In this document: positions 17,701 through 26,197 of the stretch, piece by piece | Position numbering within the stretch: position 1 is the first letter of the stretch | Layout: the number at the start of each line of letters is the position of its first letter | Assembly (NCBI GenBank): GCA_944412495.1 | Contig: CALYBL010000018.1 | Location: 1 to 64,000, forward strand | Origin: an uncultured Clostridia bacterium | GTDB taxonomy: Bacteria > Bacillota > Clostridia > Oscillospirales > Acutalibacteraceae | Direction: 5' to 3' | Length of the DNA: 64,000 nucleotides | Notes under the pieces: generated by a model | The model's database searches: none | Told to the model about the DNA's origin: nothing | What the model saw: only the letters and a program-made list of their open reading frames with translations | Made by a program: the position numbers and the translations under genes

Positions 17701-17819
17701 ATAAGGACAGCCTTATGTCAGAGACGCTCTCATCTCTGTGTGATGTACCGTCCGGCTCCTTTGAGAAGGAGTTTGACATAGACGGCAGCGCCGTCACGGC
17801 GGCAATAGCTGCTGAGTAG
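14721..17819 (+). CDS. ileS: Isoleucyl-tRNA synthetase, variant with HHAW and KFSKT motifs
   Basis: A 1032-residue class I aminoacyl-tRNA synthetase that charges tRNA-Ile. The catalytic HIGH-type motif is HHAW at residues 57-60, within ANNPMGVHHAWGRG, and the KMSKS loop reads KFSKT at 591-595. The editing domain has the WTTTPWTL motif, and Cys pairs suggest zinc sites (CPRCG, CWRCK, CSECG with CPHCG). The C-terminal anticodon-binding part with WYIRINRRRFW is normal. It belongs to a distinct IleRS branch, unlike the common bacterial HIGH/KMSKS form. GGGGG precedes the ATG. It is a single-gene transcript with its own terminator. Confidence 0.93.
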   Translation: MPEKNILSFSIDAVEKDILDWWEKNEIFKKLMEKNKDGKPFRFIDGPITANNPMGVHHAWGRGIKDTFLRYKAMTGHTCHYRNGFDTQGLWVEVEVEKELGFKDKKDIENYGMANFTRKCVERIKKYSGIIRDQSKRLGQWMDWDNSYYTHTDENIEGIWHFLKVCSERGWITTKQRPMPWCPRCGTSLSEHEMSGSHKEVTHTSVFAKALVKDRDFDILVWTTTPWTLSSNVALAVNPDLDYVMIKYAGSERKLVLAKHALRFIDVDREVLDSFKGSELVGLEYETFFPYLDAQKDIVHKVVPWEDVTADDGSGVVHIAPGCGAEDFDLGERLGLAKICPIDESGVFMDGFDFMSGKKASEVGPEVFEKLDEQGKLFKTMEFTHSYPVCWRCKTEVLFRLASEWYIKTDEVRPQLIAEAAKVKWEPEYIGKRMEDWLNNMGDWNISRRRFYGLPLPFYTCSECGHTTVVGSKEELKELGGEGVDELPELHRPWIDSVKIKCPHCGAEVSRIPEVGDVWLDAGIVPFSTLKYFKDREYWQKYFPAEWVTEMREQVRLWFYSLLLMSVTLTGRAPYERVLAYSSVVKEDGTKFSKTGYMIKFDEAAEKVGADAIRYLYDSASPTSDVRFGFNLCEEARRKLLGLFNIYVFFMTYAMIDSPDMSKEYEKTDITDKWLESRINLFVERTHKSYEEYDTPDVIREFEQCVDDVSNWYIRINRRRFWKSEVDADKLSAYSSLFSALKTMTQVMAPITPFMCEFIWLNCISKYDGSVEESVHLSAFPAAGAIDNGCMAEADTVRKIIALALKLRNEKQIKVKQPLSVMYLAGIDESAYKNYIDTIKDELNIKDIIRLDNFDSLRDYYLTLNFKQAGAVLKGDVNRVKNLLSEVDGDTMSALSETVKNGGSITIPGYTAELNSDLFTVNAKSKANIAEIDDTISVALDIVITDELKREGVYREILRQCQVIRKEAGFNVSDRVRLSITSGSEFINEVVAQYKDSLMSETLSSLCDVPSGSFEKEFDIDGSAVTAAIAAE

Positions 17820-17853
17820 GTTTTCGTATATCAGCATAAATAAATATAATTCC

Positions 17854-17889
17854 AAAACAGCCGCGCCTTAACGCACGGCTGTTTTTTTT
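17854..17889 (+). terminator. Terminator of ileS
   Basis: AAAACAGCCG (17854-17863) with CGGCTGTTTT (17876-17885), followed by a run of T. Confidence 0.9.
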
Positions 17890-18093
17890 AGAAAAAATTA
17901 AGAAAATTTTCCGTAAAAGCAAAAGCTGTTTGCTGTAATATATGCTGTAAGCCAAGCATAATCTTTTTTAATGGAAAAAGCTGGTACAAGGCTATGCATT
18001 TTTTGCCGAAATAAAGGTAATGTCTTCATGTCGGCATGATTTATGTTGTATTTAACATGATTTCGTAATATAATATGTCAGAGGAGTGGTGTA

Positions 18094-19182
18094 ATGAGGG
18101 TAGATAACACCAAGGAAAGCCTTACATATAAAATACCAGGCGGCGAAAAAGAGGAATTCGATGTAAGCAGCCTTGTGACTAAAGAGCACGAGTCTGACAG
18201 CATCACGGCTCATGTGTCTGCGCCGCGAAATAATATGGAAAACCTCAGTGAGGAGCTTCTTGAAGCCGAAAAGAATACAAGAGAGGTACTGAGTGATTAT
18301 TACTCAGAGCTTGTAGACAGGGCTGAGAAGAACGAAGAAAGCGGCGAGCTTTACGACGATATTGAAAAAGAGATAAAATCTCTGAAAAATGCCGAATATA
18401 ACCTGAGAACGGCACGCAAAAGAGTGTCGGTAATGGTTGACGAGCTGTCCACAAGCTTTAATGATGTAAAAAAAGGAAAAAGACTGATATCTGCACCCGC
18501 CAATATAATGATAGATTACAAGGAGGAGCAGCGCAAGCACTTTGCACAGGGCATAAACTTTTACAAGCTGTTTCTTATCTGCTTTATTGGAAGCTTTGCG
18601 GGGGTTATTGTTGAGCTTTTATGGTGTCTTATCAGGAACGGCTATGTTGAGAGCCGTTCCGGGCTGGTATACGGCCCGTTTAATCTGCTGTACGGCGCCG
18701 GAGCAGTAGCGCTGACGCTTGCACTTTACAAATACCGCAACCGAAACGCTACCATATCCTTTTTCGGCGGAATGCTGGTTGGCAGCGTACTGGAGTATGT
18801 CGTCTCATGGGGTCAGGAGACCTTTTTAGGCTCACGTTCTTGGGACTACAGCCAGATACCTTTCAACCTCAACGGCAGAATATGCCTGCTGTACTCTGTA
18901 TTCTGGGGTATACTCGGCGTTGTGTGGATGAAGATAATATATCCGAGTATGGCAAACATAATACTTCAGATTCCCAATAAGATAGGCAAGGTAATAACAT
19001 GGGTGCTGTGTGTATTTATGATATTCAATATAGCGGTCACTATTGTATCTACATACAGATGGTCACAGCGAGTTGCCGGCAACCCGGCGGATAACATATT
19101 TGAAAAATTTATAGACGAGCGGTTTCCGGATGAGAGAATGGAAAAAATATTTGCCAATATGAGATTTGGAAAACAGCCGTAA
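18094..19182 (+). CDS. CmpB-type putative ABC transporter permease with N-terminal coiled coil
   Basis: A 362-residue protein. Residues 1-150 are soluble and largely helical, with a Glu/Lys-rich coiled coil around 45-130. From about 160 there are six membrane segments of the PF06541 type, with the family signature GLVYGPFNLLYGAGAV and the WDYSQIPFNLNGRICLLYSV block. The family is labelled a putative ABC permease, but an ATPase partner is missing here, so the transport role is unproven. The start has GAGGAG upstream. It runs into the alarmone synthetase gene 67 bases later, probably as one transcript. Confidence 0.8.
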   Translation: MRVDNTKESLTYKIPGGEKEEFDVSSLVTKEHESDSITAHVSAPRNNMENLSEELLEAEKNTREVLSDYYSELVDRAEKNEESGELYDDIEKEIKSLKNAEYNLRTARKRVSVMVDELSTSFNDVKKGKRLISAPANIMIDYKEEQRKHFAQGINFYKLFLICFIGSFAGVIVELLWCLIRNGYVESRSGLVYGPFNLLYGAGAVALTLALYKYRNRNATISFFGGMLVGSVLEYVVSWGQETFLGSRSWDYSQIPFNLNGRICLLYSVFWGILGVVWMKIIYPSMANIILQIPNKIGKVITWVLCVFMIFNIAVTIVSTYRWSQRVAGNPADNIFEKFIDERFPDERMEKIFANMRFGKQP

Positions 19183-19249
19183 CCGCTGCCGGTATTCAAA
19201 GTCATTGCTGCGGCACATGCGGGATAATAAAAATTTTAAAGGAGCCAAA

Positions 19250-19960
19250 ATGTCAGAGCATACAGAAAGCAAAATAAGCAACAATGGTGATTTCACCTTT
19301 GCGGCATACGCCGACGACATCTCGCGCTTGTTTAATATTGGCAAAATAGAGGATTTCCGCCGTCTTATGACATACTACAAGTGCGCGATTATGGAGATAG
19401 AAACCAAATTCAACGTGCTAAATGAGGAGTTTTCTCTCCAGTATGACCGCAATCCGATAGAATCGATAAAAAGCCGGCTGAAGGAGCCGCGCAGTATTGC
19501 TGAGAAGCTTAAAAGAAAGGGCTTTGATTTAACCGTTGATTCGTTGGAGAAAAATCTCGGCGACGTCGCCGGCATACGGGTAATATGCTCATTTCCGGAG
19601 GATGTGTATATGTTATCCGATGCTCTGCTTAGCCAGGATGACATCCGGCTGATAGAAAAGCGGGACTATATAGCCAATCCCAAGCCGAACGGCTATCGCA
19701 GCCTGCACCTTATCGTAGAGGTGCCGATATTCCTTGCCGAAGAAAAGCGCCTGATGAAGGCGGAAATACAGCTTCGGACAATAGCCATGGATTTTTGGGC
19801 CAGTCTTGAGCACAAGCTCAGATATAAAAATGAGATAAAGGTAGGCGGTCCTGTAGCGGAGGAGCTTAGGATGTGTGCGGAGATGAGCGCCCAGCTTGAC
19901 CGTAAAATGGATAATTTAAGAAAAATAATCGAAAACAGCAGGCATACAAGACTTGTTTGA
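19250..19960 (+). CDS. Small alarmone synthetase (GTP pyrophosphokinase family)
   Basis: A 236-residue RelA/SpoT synthetase-domain protein without a hydrolase domain, like B. subtilis YjbM/YwaC. It should transfer pyrophosphate from ATP to GDP or GTP to give (p)ppGpp. Key motifs: SIAEKLKRKG, the DVAGIRVICSF block with the catalytic Asp, KPNGYRSLHLI, and AEIQLRTIAMDFWASLEHKL. The ATG at 19250 is preceded by AAGGAG; the upstream in-frame start lies inside the previous gene. No toxin-antitoxin partner is adjacent. Confidence 0.93.
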   Translation: MSEHTESKISNNGDFTFAAYADDISRLFNIGKIEDFRRLMTYYKCAIMEIETKFNVLNEEFSLQYDRNPIESIKSRLKEPRSIAEKLKRKGFDLTVDSLEKNLGDVAGIRVICSFPEDVYMLSDALLSQDDIRLIEKRDYIANPKPNGYRSLHLIVEVPIFLAEEKRLMKAEIQLRTIAMDFWASLEHKLRYKNEIKVGGPVAEELRMCAEMSAQLDRKMDNLRKIIENSRHTRLV

Positions 19961-20070
19961 GCCATAGTCATGCTTTAATATCATGTGCTTTTATTTGTAA
20001 AACCGTAAAAAGGCAGAAGTGCTTGTACTACGGCTGATTATGCTGCAAAATTAAAAAATGAAGAAAGCGA

Positions 20071-20125
20071 GGCGGACAAAATGACAGCCATTACACTGAT
20101 AAAATCAAGTGCCGTTTTGTCCGCC
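20071..20125 (+). terminator. Long hairpin downstream of the alarmone synthetase gene
   Basis: GGCGGACAAAA (20071-20081) pairs exactly with TTTTGTCCGCC (20115-20125); an inner pair CACT..AGTG adds stability. T-rich sequence follows. Confidence 0.6.
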
Positions 20126-20159
20126 GTTTAAGTATCTTTTTCATGCGGATATAAATTGT

Positions 20160-20188
20160 CGCCCCTGATTTTATCAGAGGCGTTTTTG
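20160..20188 (+). terminator. Terminator before the kinase-like gene
   Basis: CGCCCCTGAT (20160-20169) with ATCAGAGGCG (20173-20182), one mismatch, followed by TTTTT. Confidence 0.75.
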
Positions 20189-20235
20189 TATCATAGACTG
20201 CTGTTTATGGATATTCATTGAAAAGGAGGGCAAAA

Positions 20236-21099
20236 ATGTTTAAAAACACAATAGACGGTATCGTATATAGGTTAAAGGAGGAAAGAAGCTTAGACTTTCT
20301 GTCTAAATACGGAAAAGCATTTTGCGTGTTTGATGAAAACGATTCGGGAAATTTGTCGTTTGGCTTTGAAGGTGGGGACAGGAGATATTTCGTGAAGATT
20401 GCCGGTCTGAAAACAATAAGCTCATCTGTTTTAGGTGATGCCGCAATATCAAACTTAATCCATGCAGTGAAGGTGTATGAGGATATAAGGCATCCCAATC
20501 TGATTCAGTTGATTGAGCACTATGCTCATGACGACTTATACATAGCTGTTTTCAAGTGGGTTGACGGCGACTGCCTGTTTGACCATTGGAATTTTGAGAA
20601 ATATGCAAAGGATAAAACGCTTGTTTCGCCGCTTGACAGGTTTCAAAAGCTGCCGCTTGAAAAAAGGCTTATATCGTTTGACATACTGCTGTCATTTATG
20701 AAAACGGTGGCAGAATGCGGTTATGCAGCAATCGATTTATATGACGGAAGCCTGATGTACGATTTTCTTCATGACAGACTTACGATTTGTGATATCGACC
20801 TTTTTGCCAAAGCACCCTATAGAAATACGATGGGAAGGATGTGGGGCAGCTCCAGATTTATGTCGCCGGAGGAATATAGGTTAGGCGCCTGCATTGATGA
20901 AATAACAAATGTTTTTAATCTTGGCGCTTTATCCTTCGTCTTCTTCGGTGATGACAGGAGCAAGACGCTTGAAAGCTGGACTGCCGGAAAGCCGCTCTAT
21001 GAAGTTGCAAGGCACGCCATGAATCCAGAGCGTGATAAGAGGTATCAGAGTATATGGGAATTTATCAGTAATTGGAATAAGGCAAAATCCATAAGCTAA
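20236..21099 (+). CDS. Protein-kinase-like protein, probably degenerate
   Basis: A 287-residue protein with a eukaryotic-type kinase fold. The ATP-anchoring Lys is visible in YFVKIAG, a hinge-like VFKWVDGD follows, and CDIDLFA stands where DFG is expected. An APE-like SSRFMSPEEY is clear. The catalytic HRD loop reads AAIDLYDGSLMYD, so the His-Arg pair is missing and activity is doubtful. No membrane segment is seen. AAGGAGGG lies before the ATG at 20236. It is flanked by terminators on both sides, so it is a single-gene unit. Its target is unknown. Confidence 0.75.
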   Translation: MFKNTIDGIVYRLKEERSLDFLSKYGKAFCVFDENDSGNLSFGFEGGDRRYFVKIAGLKTISSSVLGDAAISNLIHAVKVYEDIRHPNLIQLIEHYAHDDLYIAVFKWVDGDCLFDHWNFEKYAKDKTLVSPLDRFQKLPLEKRLISFDILLSFMKTVAECGYAAIDLYDGSLMYDFLHDRLTICDIDLFAKAPYRNTMGRMWGSSRFMSPEEYRLGACIDEITNVFNLGALSFVFFGDDRSKTLESWTAGKPLYEVARHAMNPERDKRYQSIWEFISNWNKAKSIS

Positions 21100-21521
21100 G
21101 CTGTAAGCGGCCGGGGGTACAATAGCTCCGGCCGCTTTCTGGCTTTATAATGATAGTATTGAAGCTTAACCGAATAGCTTCTCAGCCTTAACATTATTCG
21201 GCTGAGATGAAAAAACACCTTGTGGCGCCATATTGCAGAGACTGCCACAAGGTGAAATATTTTAAGCTATGTTTAAAAATTGATATCCACTGATTTTTAA
21301 GAATATTCTTAAGTGTTTAATATGCCTTGTGTCGCGCTTGACTTCGAAAGCTGCGGATGTATGCTCAGCTCTCAGTCCGTATTGCAAGTCATGTGCAGCT
21401 GTGATGGCAATAAAACTGTGTTAATTTACAGGGGAGCCGCAGCGCATGCAAAACGCAGGCCGGCAGGCAAAGGGTGATATCGGCCACAGCAGGGAAGGGA
21501 AAAATTATGTAGCCGACTGCT
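21100..21521. other. Spacer with several hairpins
   Basis: Holds three inverted repeats: 21106-21136 (terminator), CTCAGCC/GGCTGAG at 21181-21206, and CACCTTGTGGC/GCCACAAGGTG at 21216-21254. From about 21260 to 21521 nothing is recognised. Confidence 0.5.
21106..21140 (+). terminator. Terminator of the kinase-like gene
   Basis: AGCGGCCGG (21106-21114) with CCGGCCGCT (21128-21136) and a TTTCT tail. Confidence 0.7.
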
Positions 21522-22448
21522 TCAGTTAAACACCGTTTCGGTTATCCTGTCACAGCCTTCTGGGCTGTATACCCATTTGTCAATATGACCGCTGTCTATA
21601 TAATACTTAAGGTCTGTATGGCTGTATGCGGCGTCAAATGAGTCCACTATTATAAGCTTTACCTTCATCTTTTCGGGTATGAGACTCTTGATATATACGC
21701 TCGCCTGCTGCCCGGCATATACGTTTTCGTGCGGCTCCGCGAGTCCCGCCAGATTAGGGGCCAGCTCGACAAATATGCCGTAATCCTCCACCGAGCGTAT
21801 TATTCCGGACACCGTCTGTCCCTGTTCAAATTCGGCAGCGTTTTCGGCCCAAGTGCCGAGCAGCTCCTTATGCGAGAGCGCTATGCGCCCGTCCTCGTCA
21901 ATGGATTTGACGACCGCCTTTATGTCATCTCCGGGGCTGAATCTGTCCCGCGGATGTGATATGCGGGAAATTGATATCATATCTATCGGGATGAGTGAAA
22001 TAATGCCGCAGCCTATATCGCAGAAGGCGCCGAATGGCTCAAGATGAGTTACACGCGCGTCGATAATATCGCCAGGAACCAACCATGATATATATTCTGA
22101 CGTGCACAGCTCCTGCGCCTTGCGCCTTGATAAAAGGGCGTATTCCTTGCCGTCACCGTCAATCTCTATCGACTGCACCGTAAAGCATACCGGCTTGTTT
22201 ACGCGTGCAATAAGGGCAATGTCTCTTACGGTGCCCTCTTTAATTCCGACTGCACCTTCCTCGCGCGGTATAATGCCTTTCATGCACCCAAGATTTACAT
22301 GCAGATTATGCACTGCATCGCAAAGTACTGCCCTCGCTTCAAGTATTTGCTTTTTGGAAACAGCTTCAAGCAGCGACTGCCTGCTTTTCAGTGCGCTTAT
22401 ATTGTCCTCGCTGTCAAGCAGCCACCCCTCGGGATAATATGTGTTCAT
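21522..22448 (-). CDS. S1 RNA-binding domain protein
   Basis: A 308-residue protein related to ribosomal protein S1 and the small S1 proteins of Clostridia. Two clear S1 domains are present: about residues 140-215 (VPGDIIDARVTHLEPFGAFCDIG) and 222-290 (FEQGQTVSGIIRSVEDYGIFVEL). The N-terminal 130 residues form a further OB-like region. It should bind RNA or the ribosome; its targets are unknown. The ATG at 22448 follows GTGGAGG; the longer reading frame adds an unrelated hydrophobic stretch. It is 194 bases downstream of the next gene, so may have its own promoter. Confidence 0.85.
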   Translation of the reverse strand: MNTYYPEGWLLDSEDNISALKSRQSLLEAVSKKQILEARAVLCDAVHNLHVNLGCMKGIIPREEGAVGIKEGTVRDIALIARVNKPVCFTVQSIEIDGDGKEYALLSRRKAQELCTSEYISWLVPGDIIDARVTHLEPFGAFCDIGCGIISLIPIDMISISRISHPRDRFSPGDDIKAVVKSIDEDGRIALSHKELLGTWAENAAEFEQGQTVSGIIRSVEDYGIFVELAPNLAGLAEPHENVYAGQQASVYIKSLIPEKMKVKLIIVDSFDAAYSHTDLKYYIDSGHIDKWVYSPEGCDRITETVFN

Positions 22449-22642
22449 TTTAAACCTCCACTCCGCCGGAAAATAGCGTTTATAGTTAAAGCCCGGACTT
22501 TTGAATGTCCGATAAATTAATATGATAAACGGCGGGTGATATATTACTGTTTTAAAATAAATTGCAATAAATTTTCCTTTGCATTTACATCCCATGATAT
22601 ACAGTATATCATAATTTGTCGAATTTACAAATATAATGTTTG

Positions 22643-23041
22643 TTATTTCGGTTGCTTTACCACTGTAATTTTAAGTCCGTGGCAGCAGGTCATCAGCGAT
22701 GTGAGGCTGTTGCGGCACTCCATAGGAGCGCGGACGCTCACATAGGCGGCGCGTCTGAGCTCCGGCTCGGTCCTTGAGACATTCAGAGAGTTGTCCCTGT
22801 CGTCATTTATGGCAGGTATGCCGTTAAAGCGGTTATTATCAATAAGTCCTACCGTATGCCTGCCGTAAGCGGCAGTGCTTTTAGCTGCTGGATACTCGTA
22901 TCCATAGGCCCTGTTCTGCTTTCTTCCGACATATATTGTTATGCTGTGCACACCGGGTATCTGGTCCCTTATAAGACGGCAGGCCCGCTCCGCAAGATCC
23001 CTGTTTTCAAATTCAGCCGATACGTTTATCTCATATGTCAT
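22643..23041 (-). CDS. Hypothetical protein, 132 residues
   Basis: I do not recognise the family. The N-terminal 45 residues (MTYEINVSAEFENRDLAER, then IPGVHSITIYV) look like a beta-alpha-beta unit such as a small ferredoxin-like or ACT-like fold; the middle is polar and the C-terminal part returns to strands (AAYVSVRAP, GLKITVVKQ). No signal peptide or membrane segment. GGGAG lies well placed before the ATG. It stands between the S1 gene and the divergent PH-domain gene. Confidence 0.65.
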   Translation of the reverse strand: MTYEINVSAEFENRDLAERACRLIRDQIPGVHSITIYVGRKQNRAYGYEYPAAKSTAAYGRHTVGLIDNNRFNGIPAINDDRDNSLNVSRTEPELRRAAYVSVRAPMECRNSLTSLMTCCHGLKITVVKQPK

Positions 23042-23175
23042 TTTTATTCTCCCTTTCTTACCTTGGCTTAATTACAAATATATTATCTGCAAATTAATGC
23101 CATTAAGAGATGGAAAATAAAGACACATATTTTTTGAGCTTTTGAGGAAAATAAAATTAAAAACGGGGAAGAAGA

Positions 23176-23595
23176 ATGAAAGAATACAGGACTTCAAAAA
23201 GGGGAGCATATGTTTTGCTTATATGGCTTGCCGCCGCTGCTCTCATAATGTCCGTGATATCCGGAATAATCGCCGCTTTCAGTATCACAGCAGGCGCAGC
23301 CGCCTTTATTGTAACAGCTCTTATTGCTCTTGCCGAGGCGATTGTCATTATCCCGGCCTATATAAAAAATAAGCTCACGGAGGTATCGGAGAAAAGAATA
23401 ATTATTTCCGGGGGAATAATATTCAGGCACAGACGTATAATAAGCCGCAGTAAAATCATATATGTCAGCCGCATAAAGACACCGGTTTCGGCAATTTTCG
23501 GGCTTTGCAGCATACGGCTGAGCACTGCCGGCAGCGTGTTTTTAATTCCGCTGCTCGCCCAAAAAGAATCGGATGAGCTCATGTCGCTCATTTAA
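23176..23595 (+). CDS. Bacterial PH-domain membrane protein (YdbS-like)
   Basis: A 139-residue protein with two membrane helices (about residues 12-35 and 40-62) followed by a bPH2 domain: the strand pattern VSEKRIIISGGIIFRHRRII, then SKIIYVSRIKTPVSAIFGLCSIRL, is characteristic. B. subtilis YdbS and YdbT act together at the membrane. A YdbT-like gene lies 800 bases on, on the same strand, beyond an inverted YdcF gene. The start has GGGGAAG upstream. Confidence 0.85.
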   Translation: MKEYRTSKRGAYVLLIWLAAAALIMSVISGIIAAFSITAGAAAFIVTALIALAEAIVIIPAYIKNKLTEVSEKRIIISGGIIFRHRRIISRSKIIYVSRIKTPVSAIFGLCSIRLSTAGSVFLIPLLAQKESDELMSLI

Positions 23596-23620
23596 TCCTC
23601 CGTCAAGTCCGCAAATGCCT

Positions 23621-24259
23621 TCAGTGCTCAACATGTTTCTTTAGCTCTTCAAGCTGACTCCCGCAGCGCGTAAGCTCGCCGAGAACGCGCTCTATACCGT
23701 ACTGCGAAAGGTACCAGCTTTCCTTTGCTATCCCAAAGCAGTCGACAGGACAGACGGTTAGCTCGGCGTCCTCAAACGCAAGCTGATACAGCATAAGGCA
23801 TCGCCGGGCATGGAACGATTTACAGACAATGATTGCGGAGGATATCTTTATATTGTGCTCATCGCAGGCCTTCCTCGAGAAAAAGGCGTTATCTCTTGTG
23901 TAGCGCGATTTATCCTCACCTAAAATCGCACTTTCCGGAACACCGTTTTTCGTTAGGACATCAATATAAAATTCACAGTCAGAGGAGTAGTCGCCGTTAT
24001 AGATATCCGCTCTTTGACGCACGCCTGGCCATTTGTCGTGCTTTATGCTTATGCCGCCGGCCGGAACAACAAGCTTTGCCATTCCGTTAAGGTACAGCCT
24101 CGCGGCATATTCCGGCAGCGCCGGGTGAGAGCCGCCCGGCAGGAATATGGCGTCGGCGCGCTTTGCGGGCATCGATACAAATATAAATTCCGAAATATCT
24201 GAAATTATACGCTTTATCCCGCCGCTTTTAAAATAATCGGTATTGCTTTTAATATCCAT
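23621..24259 (-). CDS. YdcF family protein (DUF218)
   Basis: A 212-residue YdcF/SanA-type protein, a Rossmann-like fold in which some members bind S-adenosylmethionine and others affect the envelope. Visible motifs are ADAIFLPGGSHPALPEYAAR, LVVPAGG, and the block STRDNAFF-like (YTRDNAFFSRKACDE) followed by IIVCKSFHARRC. No membrane helix is seen, unlike SanA. It is inserted in opposite orientation between two PH-domain genes. Substrate unknown. Confidence 0.85.
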   Translation of the reverse strand: MDIKSNTDYFKSGGIKRIISDISEFIFVSMPAKRADAIFLPGGSHPALPEYAARLYLNGMAKLVVPAGGISIKHDKWPGVRQRADIYNGDYSSDCEFYIDVLTKNGVPESAILGEDKSRYTRDNAFFSRKACDEHNIKISSAIIVCKSFHARRCLMLYQLAFEDAELTVCPVDCFGIAKESWYLSQYGIERVLGELTRCGSQLEELKKHVEH

Positions 24260-24404
24260 ACTTCACCACCCACATTGGAGTCTTATTATATATAATTATA
24301 TTAATAATATTTGGCTTTATTATTTCACAATATAATATGATAAATCAAGGATTTGTCTAAATATTTCACCATATATTTTATTCTGCAAAGCGGAGAAATA
24401 AAAA

Positions 24405-25850
24405 ATGCTCAATAATAAAGATACATTTAAAACAATAAAGGCGCATCCCGTTATGCTGCTGCATTTTCTGTCAAGATATATTTTTCTCCTTATTATCCCG
24501 TCACTTAAAAGCATAGCCTCGTTTTTTGCTTCCGGGAATCTTGCAGGAGATTCCATATGGTATCTGCTTTTTATGGCGATAATACTCATAATATCACTGA
24601 TAAAGCTCGCTCGCTGCCGCATCTGTGTACTTAAAAATCATATAAAAACAAGACAAGGTATCTTTATTATGAAGGAAAACATAATAGAAATAAGCAGGAT
24701 ATCGAGCGTTTCGGCATATTCCGGCATTCTGCTGCACGCGGTGGGGGCTGTCTACGTAAAAATAGACACTCAGTCGGGCAAGCGGAAAAGGGCGGATTTT
24801 GAGATTGTGCTCTTGCGCCGTGACTGCAAATACCTTGTGAGCAGTATATGCGAATCAAGAGAAAAGGAGCAGAAATTTTTGTTCGGCCCGGAAAAGATAT
24901 GCATGATGGCGCTGTCTGCCACCTCCGCCATTACAGGGGCCGTGCTTATGTTTTCCGTTATAAATTACATGTCGCAGCTGACTGAGGAAAACATAGCCAA
25001 AAGAATTTATGAGGGAATCAGCGGCACTGCGGCCGTGCTTGATTTTTTGCTGCCAAGGGCGATAGGAATAATGGCCGCCGTCGCTGCGGCGGGTTTTGTC
25101 TTTTCCTTTGCCTATACGCTTTTTAAATATTCTAATTTTTCCGTCAGCAGAAGCGGCGGCTCAGATGCGTTTGTTTATATAAGCCGCGGCCTTGTTTCAA
25201 AAACGGAAATATGGCTTAAAAGCGAATGCGTGGCCGCGGCCTTTGTAATAAGCAGGCCGCTTATGAGACTGCTGCACAATAATCTTACACTTTGTTATGC
25301 AGCCGGCTACGGTAAATCGAATGAAGGAATATCCGTTCTTCTGCCGGCCGCCGGAGCCGAGAAAACAGAGGAATGTCTTTACAGGCTGCTTCCCGAAATA
25401 AGGTACTCTGCACCTGTGCTTAGGCCGCGGCAGGGGAGTGAGCATAAATTTATCATACCCCAGCTTATTTGCCTCGCTCTGCTGCCTGCCGCGGCCGGAA
25501 TACTGGCGCTTTTTGCCGCAAGACATACGGAGGATTTATTTTTTATAGCACTTGTGGCCATAGTCATTATCGTCATATGGCTGCTGACCGGATGGTATTA
25601 CTCAAGAAGGTCGGGCTTATACTTTGGAGAAAACGATAATTCGTTGTGCTTTGTCACTTACAGATACTCCTGCGGTGTAAGCGCAAGAGTGAACAGACGT
25701 TCCGTTTCCTTTGTGAAAGTAACACAGTCACCGTTTGAGACAAAAAGCGGGCTTTGCTCACTTAAAATATATGTCTACTCCGGCGGCAAAACGAATTTTA
25801 AGATTAAGGGCCTTGAATATGAAGAAGTAATACGGATGCTCGTGGCCTGA
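24405..25850 (+). CDS. Bacterial PH-domain membrane protein (YdbT-like, multi-domain)
   Basis: A 481-residue membrane protein with three pairs of membrane helices, at about residues 22-70, 165-240 and 350-395, each followed by a bPH2 domain; the first (ICVLKNHIKTRQGIFIMKENIIEISRISSV) and last (GLYFGENDNSLCFVTYRYSCG) are clear. This is the layout of B. subtilis YdbT. GGAG lies before the ATG. It is probably the functional partner of the smaller PH-domain gene at 23176. Confidence 0.85.
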   Translation: MLNNKDTFKTIKAHPVMLLHFLSRYIFLLIIPSLKSIASFFASGNLAGDSIWYLLFMAIILIISLIKLARCRICVLKNHIKTRQGIFIMKENIIEISRISSVSAYSGILLHAVGAVYVKIDTQSGKRKRADFEIVLLRRDCKYLVSSICESREKEQKFLFGPEKICMMALSATSAITGAVLMFSVINYMSQLTEENIAKRIYEGISGTAAVLDFLLPRAIGIMAAVAAAGFVFSFAYTLFKYSNFSVSRSGGSDAFVYISRGLVSKTEIWLKSECVAAAFVISRPLMRLLHNNLTLCYAAGYGKSNEGISVLLPAAGAEKTEECLYRLLPEIRYSAPVLRPRQGSEHKFIIPQLICLALLPAAAGILALFAARHTEDLFFIALVAIVIIVIWLLTGWYYSRRSGLYFGENDNSLCFVTYRYSCGVSARVNRRSVSFVKVTQSPFETKSGLCSLKIYVYSGGKTNFKIKGLEYEEVIRMLVA

Positions 25851-26081
25851 GAGAGCCGGCGGACGTGAAAATCAGCTTACGAATCCACACAGGGCGACGT
25901 ATATTATTGTCTTACTGATACCATTCTGCATGACACCGCAGATGTCCGTGCGCATTCATCTCTTTAATCCGATATCCGCTTACCCTCAATTAAAGAATCG
26001 GCAAACGGCACCCCTATACCGGCATAGCAGAGCTGCGGCCAGCCGGATGTTTGACACGTTTTTGCCGACGCGGCTTAATCA

Positions 26082-26197
26082 AAACCACTAGTAAATTAGT
26101 GGTTTGCACAGACAACAGAGGGGTCAGAACTTGCTGACTCCCTGGAAGGGGTACTGAAAAACTATTATTGCAGCATTTGCTACGCTGCTGGTAAATA
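26082..26197. repeat. Dispersed ~100-bp repeat, copy 1
   Basis: Starts with a hairpin, AAACCACTA (26082-26090) with TAGTGGTTT (26097-26105). From TAGTAAATTAGT it matches 53867-53955, sharing GCACAGAC, CAGAGGGG, CAGRACYTGCTGA, GTACTGAA and GCTGSYGGTAAA blocks, with about 18 extra bases here. On the minus strand both copies can read QQVL-PL--SVQTTNLL, but neither looks like a gene. Confidence 0.7.
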
